Part shown: one piece after another, positions 8,526 through 16,685 of the stretch
Position numbering within the stretch: position 1 is the first letter of the stretch
Layout of the letters: each line of letters starts with the position of its first letter
Source of the DNA: Laetiporus sulphureus 93-53
Taxonomy: Eukaryota; Basidiomycota; Agaricomycetes; Polyporales; Laetiporaceae
Length of the DNA: 22,060 bases
Reading direction: 5' to 3'
Assembly: GCF_001632365.1 (NCBI RefSeq)
Contig: NW_024468581.1
Location: 115,218 to 137,277, forward strand
Notes under the pieces: generated by a model
Told to the model about the DNA's origin: nothing
Seen by the model: the letters and a program-made list of their open reading frames with translations, nothing else
Database searches by the model: none
Made by a program: the position numbers and the translations under genes

Positions 8526-9365
8526 TCTTCAGGGGTGAACTGCTCTTGATGCTGCGACCTCACTTGCATGCTGGGGCCAGCTCCTTGAGATACTCATCCA
8601 GGAAGTGGATCTCAAGGTTCAAGGCCTCTGGGAGCTCATGCGCATGACTGGGTCAGATACGTATAGTGGCCATTCCATCAAAATGATGAGGCCCAGGGTG
8701 GCTCCAGAAATTCCCAGATACGTTGAGGTGGCTGCAGCATGACCATGTTAGCATTGCTACAAAGTTAGAAGGGGGGCATAGAGATACTTACAGGGTGGGT
8801 TGGGCATGTTGTTCTTGAATGTGAGGAGACACTTGATGCACACTTTCCTGCACCTCTGACATGCATGCTCACATGCATCCCACCAGCAAGGAATCTTGTT
8901 CTGGCAACAGGGTGGGCACAGATCATCTGAGTGCCACACTTCAGCATAGGTGGTGGCTGGTGTTCAAGTCAAGGAGGTGATCGTGACATGTTTGTGTGAT
9001 GAGCCCATCAGGTGGGGGATAACGATGACAGGAGGAGGTGGAATGTGAAATGGTCTGTGAGTGATGGACATTGGAACTAGAGCTGATCGAGCAGCAGGCA
9101 CAGTGACTTGAGATGACCAGGTGGGGGCTGACATGTGTGACATCGAGGAGGGAACCATTGTCCCCTCACCAGCAGCATGTGTCATTATGCCACAGATCAA
9201 TGTGATTGGATTGGACGAGTGCAGAGCAGCAAGCTGAATGGCAGTGGGTCAGGCCCCAGGGGCACATTGCAGAGCAGAAACATGGAGTGTCAGATGTGGT
9301 TGTGGTGCAGGGCTCTGGTTGGGCAGCACATGCAGTGCCCACTGATCACTCTTATCTGACTTCAT

Positions 9366-10171
9366 GTCTGAGTGTGCAGGGCTGCCCTCAATGAGAAAGA
9401 CTCATCAAGTATGGATACCCTGCACATGCTGACTGGTGGCTCCTTAACCCGAAAAGTGGCTGCTTCTGCGAGTGTGTGCTGCAATTGATGATTAGTGCAA
9501 GCCCCTCAGTATCAGAAATGACTCATCAGAGTGAGGTTTGGAGGCAACCACGATGGGTGCAACCCTTGTGAGATGCTGCTCCATGCCCTGCAACTGTGCT
9601 ACATGTGGGCCTTGTCACTGGCACCCTGTTTTAAGGCAGTGCCCCCTCGTCATGATGGGTGTGATGCAGGATGGTGGATGTGCTTGGACCGGGGACTCCT
9701 GACATTGAAGGAGGACCAGGTTGTGTTGATAGCAGTGTGAGAGAGAGATTCGGGTACTGCATAATGAACTTCCACCATATGATGTGAAAAAGGGTCACGG
9801 TGATATGCTCAACCATGTCCTGGCCGTGAGCACCACTCCTGACCAACTTCTATTGGTGTAAGGCAAACCAGAGCTTGTCCATTCATGGTTCCTTTGAGCT
9901 ACAGTCGCAGAAAACTTCAAATGATAATGCAACGATGAGCAGCCATCAGTCCTTTGGCTGTGAGAGCTTGAAATGGATCAAATTGTCAAAACTTCTGAAC
10001 CGGTGAGTGTCAGACTTGACTATGGGGACACCTCTGACTGGGAAACAGTCAAAAGCTGAAATGTGAGGGTGTGTGTGTGTGAAATGTGAGTGGTGACTCC
10101 ATGCTCATGAACTGTGGTGGCTGAAGGTTTGGGCTGTGGCACGAGGGCTTGCTAGATCTATAAAGTGCTGG
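9366..10171. other. Unassigned stretch
   Basis: Possible 5' exons of the minus-strand Cys-rich gene lie at 9846-9631 (Pro/Ser-rich PGPPSMSGVPGPSTST), but they have no splice or homology support. A (GT)6 run sits at 10069-10080. Nothing else is recognised. Confidence 0.35.
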
Positions 10172-10290
10172 TGAAGCGCCGATGATGAGGCCCTAATTGC
10201 CTCTGAACTGGCTGAAGCGCTGATGACGAGGTCCTAATTGCCTCTGAACTGGCTCAAGCACTGACAACGAAGCCCTGAGGTGCCTTTCAC
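10172..10290 (+). repeat. 41-bp tandem repeat, about 2.9 units
   Basis: Units start at 10172, 10213 and 10254 with TGAAGC, TGAAGC and TCAAGC. Units 1 and 2 are nearly identical (shared CCTAATTGCCTCTGAACTGG) and unit 3 is degenerate. Each of the first two units holds a TGATGA-like and a CTGA motif. A 9-base C run follows at 10365-10373. Confidence 0.8.
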
Positions 10291-10851
10291 TTGTGTAATA
10301 TTCTGTATTGCTACATAGGTTACTGGTCTAGTGTAGCATTGTTAATCTATTAATGAATGCTTGACCCCCCCCCTTCAGGTTGTCTTCAGAGAGTAATGTG
10401 GCTTCAATGGCTGTTCACCCTCATGGAGGTGTGAAGGAAGCATGCATGCACTGTTACCTTATTAAAGGCAGCGAGTGGCTAACAGTGAGGTAGATGTTGA
10501 TGTGGAATATAGAATATTATGTCAAAAAAGGTGTGCTCTAACCTGAAGTTCTTGGGCTTAAAGTACCAGTCCTGCATTGGGTACTTTGGCATAATATTAG
10601 ACAGTTTATGGACATTGTCTAGGTTCAGTAAAAACCAGTTTCTCAAAGGGTACTTTGGCTGAAAATGTGCCTGGCCCGCATTGGGTCCTTAGGTCACCCT
10701 GCAAGCAGCACGTTGCTGGGTGCAGTTTAGAGTTTCATTCAAATGTCACAGTGCATTGTGACTCCTGCCTAAGAAGGCAAGGAGCTGGCTGCAAGGTGCT
10801 GCCTGCATTCTGTGACTCAACACCTATGGTGAATGATGACGTGAAGTAAAA

Positions 10852-10910
10852 GGAAGCTCAAAGGGCCCCTAGCCTTATCACACATAAAGGAGGTGAATTT
10901 GCATTGTAAA
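10852..10910 (-). repeat. Fragment of the second LTR family
   Basis: AAGCTCAAAGGGCCCCTAGCC and the nearby GGAGGTGAATT match 20376-20430 (CTCAAAGGGCCCTTAGCC ... GGGGGTGAATT) in the same orientation, and 13525-13585 in inverse orientation. Only the part near the 3' end of the LTR remains. Confidence 0.6.
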
Positions 10911-11019
10911 CCTCATGAAATAGTTGAATGAAACTGGGGATACCCAGTTCCTCATAAGATTGTATATACAGTGAGTGGCCACAGTATATTGCAGTGTTGC
11001 CAGTTCTAACATCACATTA

Positions 11020-12600
11020 GGTCACATACCAGCTGATTGTCACCTCTGAAAAACAGCCCATCCCTCTCCCTCAATCCTCTGATGTGGCCTTCATCTATGA
11101 ACATAAGAATGCCTGCCTGACACCATATGATGAGAGCAAAGATGATGCTTCTCAAGATGTGAGGACTGCAAAGCTGCTGGAGGATCTTCTCAACACTCAC
11201 CCTCTCATGCCGCTCATCTCCTCAGATCCTGTCAATGTCCATATTGACATTTTCAACTATTGGCTGACCAACTTGTAGGTGCTCTCTCTCAGCGAATGTG
11301 GCATATGCCCTTACTGTCATGCCAGCCCTGGACTGCCGATTGAGGAACATACCAAGACCACAAGGGAAACCTTGCAAAGCACAGGTTCAGCTGCGAGAAG
11401 AACTTTTATAAGGATTCTCATGTTCAGTGTCTGATTTATCAAGCTTTCATAACCAAGGACATCGAGCCACCCATTCAGCCTAGCAAGAAAAGTTTCAAGA
11501 AAAAAATCAAGCTTGCCTTTTGTAAAGCTGACGAAGAACATGACAATGTTCCTGACTTTTTGATAGAGTCTACACTGCTGGATGAACATCTGTGTCTTTG
11601 CTTCAGCCACATTCTTGCCAAGTGGGACATGCTGAACTTGTTGATGATGAGGAAGGATATTTGAGACAAGCATTGCATGTTTGTGAATTTAAAATGCCTG
11701 TTTGCTATTGAAGCACATTACAAGCATTCATAACTGACAAATTACAGTGATCCAAAGGACTTCGTTTACAACCTACCACATGCAGCAAATGCAACTATGT
11801 GTGCACAGAAGAAAAAGTCAACACAGGGCCAAGAAAATGAGTCAGAGAGACACATTCTCTGCCCGCACTGCTTGTTCAACACATACCTCACTTGGACCCA
11901 ACATTTGCTGTGAGTGTAATCTTTGTGTTTTGCACGTACCCTGCTAAGTCATACTTTAGAACATTTAACTTGCCTAGTGAACTGTATCATCATATCTTTG
12001 GTCATGGACATTCCACCAATCAACAATTTATTGTGACGCATAGCTTCAAGTGTCGCATACCACAATGTGCTCATCATGGTGACCAGTAAGTATTGTACTA
12101 CTTTAATTCACTGTTTAACACATTAAAGTGAGCATGACAGGCTTCCTTTAGCAGAGTACTTTTCTCATTTACACAACGACCACAGTTTTGATCTGCTTGT
12201 GGTCCATGACAACAATCCTGACAACATTCCTCTTCAACTCTCCTCACCCATCATGTGGCATGATGTTGCAGCACTCCAGCATGCTAAGAGTATGAAGAAT
12301 ATACCCAATGTGTGCTTGAACAGCATGCAGCACAGATCTCGTGAGCTCAAGGGCCTCGTCAAGAAGTATGGTGAAGTGCTAACATGATATGCGACCACCA
12401 AAATGCAATTAAAGGCATCTTCATCTTCAAAGCTACCATTCAGCTCCAAGGAAGAAAGATATCTTCATTCTCCTATTTCTATTTCTTCTGACTCTGAAGG
12501 TCACTTGGACAAAGGCAAGGGTAAAGCAGTGAAAAAGGATTTCTTGGACAAGGATAAGGTTGAACGTACACTCCCACCTCTATGTCTCTAAAGCACTCTG
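11020..12600 (+). pseudogene. Spliced Cys/His-rich gene, zinc-finger-like, unknown family, decaying
   Basis: A plus frame from about 11020 (VAFIYEHKNACLTPYDES, IDIFNYWLTNL) reaches TAG 11276-11278 and continues in register into CGICPYCHASPGLP, then shifts frame near 11365. The new frame (AKHRFSCEKNFYKDSHVQCL) runs to about 11909 with two stops (TGA at about 11662, TAA at about 11730). HILCPHCLFNTYLTWTQHLL precedes a 50-nt intron (11910-11959, GTGAGT...TTTAG). The next exon (FNLPSELYHHIFGHGHSTNQ, HSFKCRIPQCAHHGD) ends at a GTAAGT donor (about 12089), with an acceptor at about 12149. The last exon joins in frame (LPLAEYFSHLHNDHSFDLLV) and stops at 12387; further Ser/Lys-rich sequence continues to 12590. 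Repeated C-x2-C or C-x4-C with later His pairs suggest C2H2-like fingers. The phase-consistent splicing across about 200 residues is good evidence for a real gene. I do not recognise the family. Confidence 0.55.
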
Positions 12601-12668
12601 ATGACTCTGAACAGTACTGGACCCAGATAGAAGAATGGCCATAGCTTGTACTGTATTGTAATGTCCAC

Positions 12669-12674
12669 AATAAA
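12669..12674 (+). terminator. Possible polyadenylation signal AATAAA
   Basis: AATAAA lies about 80 bp after the last open segment of the Cys/His-rich gene, at a fitting distance for 3' processing. A single hexamer is weak evidence in fungi. Confidence 0.3.
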
Positions 12675-12816
12675 TGTTATCTCAATGTCGCTGCAACACA
12701 TTGTCGACTGACCTCATTTGACAAGCATCCTGTTCTGAGCTGTCAGCAAGTGTCATTGTAGTTTGCACCACCACACAATCCAAAGCCACTCTGTCACTTG
12801 TCCTCAACCATCATGG

Positions 12817-13606
12817 TATCACAGTATTAAGTGGCACCTTTCTTTTTGCACCAATAAAGTCATCATTCAGCAACCACAAGTGGTTATTCAGACGCCAACC
12901 TTCATATTGGTCTCACAAAGTGGATACTTAGACAAACAGCACAATACCACCACATACATCGCAGATATGACTGTGTCTACCACATGACCACCAAGCACCC
13001 ATGATTCAGCCACCCAGTCACGTGACACTGGCCACTTGCCCTATTTGGAAGTTATCAGGTGTTGGTCACGTGACACCAGGCCACTTGCCCAGAATGGAAC
13101 TCTTTGGCCCACAATAGGCTTACCTGTGCTCATTGGACCATCAAGCTAGCAAGCATCCAATTCGCTGCTCAATAGCAGCACCAACTACATGGCTGCCAAA
13201 TAGTAGCACCAGCATTAGAATATACGCTATGGCAGAACCCCCATTGGCCACTCAATAAGTGGCACCACTTCAGCTATTCAAATAGTGGCACCACCTTCAG
13301 GCAATTATCTCATTGGGTAAAGTAGGACTACCTTGGCATATCCACGGCCTTTATAGATAGTTGCTATAGCAAAGTTCAGAACCATTACTGGTTTTGGCAA
13401 TATGTTCACATGTAGACAGGACAGGACCCCAGTAAGTACACCATAGTTAGGATACCCAGGGTCCACCACTACATGTATGTAAGCACATGAGGATCTAAGG
13501 GAAGACTTCACCTATTTTATGTGGCCTAACAGCCAATTCACCCCCTTGTTGTGAGCATAAGGCTAAGGGCCCTTTGAGCCCCTTTTTTAGGCTGCATGTC
13601 ACTGCA
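12817..13606 (+). repeat. LTR of the second gypsy family, copy 1 (about 790 bp)
   Basis: The start reads TATCACAGTATTAAGTGGCA, equal to TGTCACAG of copy 3 except for a G-to-A change in the terminal TG. It ends near CACTGCA. The 5' ~330 bp match 19875-20200 in direct and 20900-21231 in inverse orientation. The 3' part (13305-13606) matches the inverse of 20358-20660. It contains two TCACGTGACA sites (13018-13027, 13066-13075) and a decayed TATA region (CATGTATGTAAGCACATG). No polypurine tract precedes it and no target duplication is visible, so it is a solo or truncated LTR. Confidence 0.75.
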
Positions 13607-14690
13607 TGCCTGGTTTGACCCTACCTGGGCAAACCCCTTTTTTGTGCAGGTCACTGGATGCTGGCAAGCACCTTGCTGCCATTTCCTTGCCTTAGAGCAC
13701 AGGATCTAATGCACCGTGACACATGGTGTCTTTGATCACTGCTCAACAAGACATTCTACCCAGTGACTTTTCCTTTGATTCTGCCCACAATATAAGCTTT
13801 TACTCTTCTGATCTCCATGGTCTACAGACTACTATATTCTCTAACTCTGAAGATGTGCTCTGAGTCTATGATGACATCCAAATCACACACACCAATCGCT
13901 TCCACCCACCCATGCCTATGATTATCTGCATCCTCACTAAGCTGCATGGAGAATACATATAAACTCTTTCTCTCTCTGCCACATCAGTGTCTCACTTGAG
14001 AACGTTGACCCAAACTTGCTTGTTAAAATGCAAAAGCATTGGGTACATATACACATTTTGATTCTGGTTGTCACGGTGAATACAGAATATTGGCTGGAGC
14101 TATTAGAAGATGGCTTCTTCCCTAATCTATGCTACCTCACCCTTGCTCATACTGACATGACCTTAGAATGATATAACAGATGCACTCATTGCCCATGGAG
14201 ATCATGGCTGCCTCCTCCTTCAACTCTCTCTGATTTGCATTGGTGACAGCCTCAATCAGGAACATGTCAACTGACACTGGATGGACCGTGCACGAGTCAA
14301 TATACCTTCCTCTTTCTGAGCTTGGCACAGCCATCATGACTATACTGCATTGATCCATTGACTTACTTGCTACTGCCGTGAGGGACCTGAAGAATGCTGG
14401 AAGACTCATGCCTGTCTGGATGAATGTGTCACCACAGAGAAAGATAATGTACAAGATGAAAGTGAAGTTTAGAATTTTTCAAATGACACACGTTGAGGTG
14501 GGATATATTTTATTCAGTTATGATGCTGCTAAGACCACCACAGCAGAAAATTCAAGGACAATAGCTGGGATAGTAGAGAATGTTGTGGACAATTGTGTAC
14601 AGCATAAGGAACAGCTTGAAATGTCACAAGAATATGATAATATAATTTATAGATGATCATATTACATTTTTGCAAGCAGTTGTTTTACAA
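13607..14690 (+). pseudogene. Gene debris, one part possibly LRR-like
   Basis: Short plus-strand open pieces in changing frames: about 13860-13980 (DDIQITHTNRFHPPMPMIIC), about 13985-14155 (LLEDGFFPNLCYLTLAHTDM, which has the spacing of a leucine-rich repeat as in fungal F-box proteins), and 14378-14656 (DLKNAGRLMPVWMNV, then TTTAENSRTIAGIVENVVDN), with in-frame stops upstream. No splice sites or single frame tie them together. A minus-strand frame at 14454-14137 overlaps and has no support. The LRR idea is only a resemblance. The rest of the stretch shows nothing. Confidence 0.25.
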
Positions 14691-14761
14691 GGCAGATTGG
14701 TGTAGTGGTAACATGTTAGTCTCTGAGTTAAAGATTTAGGGTTTGAGTCCCTGGCCTGTCA
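14691..14761 (+). tRNA. tRNA-Gln(CTG)-like gene or tRNA-derived repeat head
   Basis: A 71-nt cloverleaf-like sequence. A box TGGTGTAGTGG (14698-14708) and B box GGTTTGAGTCC (14740-14750) both fit the Pol III consensus, and T5 follows at 14765-14769 as terminator. The D stem GTGT/ACAT and T stem TAGGG/CCCTG pair. The acceptor GGCAGAT/GCCTGTC pairs with two wobbles and one mismatch. The anticodon loop CTCTGAG would give CTG (Gln), but the anticodon stem (TTAGT/TTAAA) pairs poorly. It is probably a decayed tRNA gene or the head of a tRNA-derived SINE. Confidence 0.55.
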
Positions 14762-14935
14762 TTCTTTTTCGCTTTTCACAACTCACTTTATTTGTTTTGA
14801 GCTATGGTATTTGAGAATTATCAATAATTCTTGTATTTTCAAATTACCATTATGGGCAAGTGATAATCTCAACTAGGCATTTTTGTTTTAGTTTTAAATA
14901 ACTGCCAGTGAAATGTTTTTGTGGCATGCCGCATC

Positions 14936-15035
14936 AGCATTGTCACTTGTCGTCGTCCTCCTCATCCTTGTTGCCCTTCTTGCTGTTGTCACCCTCATCA
15001 TCATTGTTGCCCTCCTTGTCATCGTCATCTTTACA
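14936..15035 (-). repeat. Low-complexity GAT/GAC/AAC triplet stretch
   Basis: On the minus strand this reads as an acidic Asp/Glu/Lys/Asn-rich segment (KDDDDKEGNNDDEGDNSKKG). On the plus strand the same DNA reads as Leu/Val/Ile, which gives a false membrane-protein look. It may be a remnant of an acidic tail, but no gene can be assembled around it. Confidence 0.5.
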
Positions 15036-15361
15036 TCACCTCAACACAGTCTCCTCTCTGCTTCTCTGAATTGCTCCCTCTCTGTTTCTTCATGGCTTTT
15101 ATGTGCTAGGGGAGGGGGGGGTCAAGCAAGGCACCACCAGGAATAATGTCAGAGTTTGACTCAGATCTCCAGTGTGGCTTTTTTTCAAAATAAACTGCAT
15201 GAATTTGTCATTGAATGCCTTTGACCTGTGCAGGCCAGCCAAAAGCGATCCCCTCAAGCCTGGTGCAGGCAACCAGCTATCTCCTCCTTTTCTGCCCATG
15301 AATTTGCCACTCACCTGTGTTCCTGGCCCTGCTTTCATGTGCTATCCACCCGTCAGCCCTA

Positions 15362-16685
15362 TCTGAAGAATGTCTAGATTGTGCGAGATTCTGTGAAGTT
15401 GTGGTGTTTCATGCTAGAATTTGTGAGTGGCACATGCCACATGTTGTGCAGACGCATGGTCATTGACCAATAACATGTACAGCACTTCAAGGAAAATCTG
15501 TATTTCTTCAACAAGGTGTTGAAGAAGGAGTACCGCTATATGCCACATCCTGTAGAGGATGACAATCAGCCTGATTCCAATGGCATTACACAATCAATGC
15601 TTGAGTTCTCATGGGAACACGACGTTGGACCTAAGGTAAAAGCAATCCCAACTATTCCAATGCTGCCAGGCTAATTGTATATCTTACAACAACCAGGCCC
15701 AGAAGATCGACTGGAAGGATGATTTGAATAATCTCACCAAGCTGCACCCACAGGTGATGGATGATGATGATGATGATATGTTATTCAAGGGAGGCAGTTT
15801 CTTTAACTTCTTTGAGAATGAAGATGATCTGTACCATGTAAGTGCATCCTGCAGTGGAGGGTTGACCACATCAGTGACATGGTACTTGATTTCCAGATTG
15901 GCATGCTCATCACAAATATTATATTCCCAGAGGTGATCAATTACTTTCTGAGCCAGGCTGGAAGCCACAACATGGTGGAAGATGACGATCATGAAGACAA
16001 CATTTACCTAGAGGAGTGACACATGAAGAAGGTGAAGAAGTCTCTGTTAGACCAGATCATGAGCAATGACATAGACTGGAAGAGGAAAACTGGCAACAAG
16101 GATGGCAACAATGACAAAGAGGATATTGAGATGATGCAACTGTCTAATCAAGGTGAGAATATGGTAAGTATCTGTTCACCATGCAAGTGTCATGGTTTTA
16201 ACCTCGTTATTTAGGAGATAACACAATTGTTGTGGGATCATGTCATAAAAGACATGAAAGCGTAAGTCTTGACTTTGTTCAACAATACTTGAAGGCTCAC
16301 CTCAACAGTTCATTGCCCACTGATAAGCTTGAAAAACTCTGAAAAAAGGTATTCAGAGATAAAAAGTTGTCGGATATGTCTGACAACGAAGACATTAAGC
16401 ATGCTCCCTCTAAGTTCAACAACCAAGACATTGAAGATGCTGTCGCTAAGTCTGACAAGAAAGTTGTTGAAGATGCTATGACCAAGTTCCATAATGAAGG
16501 TGCTAGCACTAAGCCCCATGATAAGCATGACAAAAAAAGGCAAAGATGGCGAAAAGTGTAAGTGTTTAAAGCTTATGTATAAGTGATGTTGACAGCATTG
16601 CATCTTATTCAAAAACAAGGAGAAGGCAGAACAGCGCATGAAGGTCAACTTGCAAAATGAAGTGAAAAAGATGACTGAAAGAGCG
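15362..16685 (+). pseudogene. NAP/SET-family nucleosome-assembly protein, C-terminal half, spliced pseudogene
   Basis: NAP1-family proteins are histone H2A-H2B chaperones. Exons joined over GT..AG introns at 15423-15482, 15636-15696 and 15838-15896 read YLKNV, TAG, IVRDSVKLWCFMLEF, then HFKENLYFFNKVLKKEYRYM, QKIDWKDDLNNLTKLHP, a six-Asp run, GGSFFNFFENEDDLYH, IGMLITNIIFPEVINYFLSQ, EDDDHEDNIYLEE. This matches the NAP order: ENxYFxNKVLxKxY, I-x-WK, SFFNFF, IGxxI-x-xIIPxAVxYF and an acidic tail. After an in-frame TGA (16018-16020) a lysine-rich tail continues over introns 16164-16214 and 16262-16308 and past a second TGA into SDNEDIKHAPSKFNNQDIED. The N-terminal helices are missing upstream. The 3' end is cut by the LINE at about 16685. 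Stops and a missing start make it a pseudogene. Confidence 0.75.

Larger units (their letters stand above)
6859..9365 (-). pseudogene. Decaying multi-exon gene with Cys-rich cluster, unknown function
   Basis: From an ATG at 9365 (MKSDKSDQWALHV) a minus frame runs to about 8792 with two TGA stops. It is Pro/Ser-rich, then has a Cys cluster at about 8930-8838 (LCPPCCQNKIPCWWDACEHA, CQRCRKVCIKC) with repeated C-x2-C pairs, reminiscent of Cys-rich clusters in many hypothetical Agaricomycete proteins and possibly zinc-binding. A GTAAGT donor at 8791 and a CTGCAG acceptor at 8732 define a 60-nt intron. Next exons hold ALNLEIHFLDEYLKELAPAC (about 8640-8575), a low-complexity part (8424-8092), a helical part (7819-7599, LKARQKTLQTL, REAIMEDLPSIF) and, after a 62-nt intron (7598-7537), a long C-terminal helical region (7536-6859, TAIKDSLTQDLKTLIHDAVE). 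The Cys cluster is best conserved. In-frame stops and phase breaks suggest a pseudogene, or exon boundaries that I have misplaced. Confidence 0.5.

Noticed and set aside
10172..10290. CRISPR-like array
   Set aside because: Units are contiguous 41-bp tandem copies with no unique spacers, in a eukaryotic context.
14137..14454. 105-codon minus-strand open frame
   Set aside because: It competes with plus-strand pieces that better resemble protein sequence, and it has no neighbour, splice site or recognised motif.
14913..15146. Plus-strand open frame with a strongly hydrophobic segment, like a membrane protein
   Set aside because: The hydrophobic run is the complement of a GAT/GAC/AAC triplet repeat. 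There is no conserved context and no splice or promoter support.
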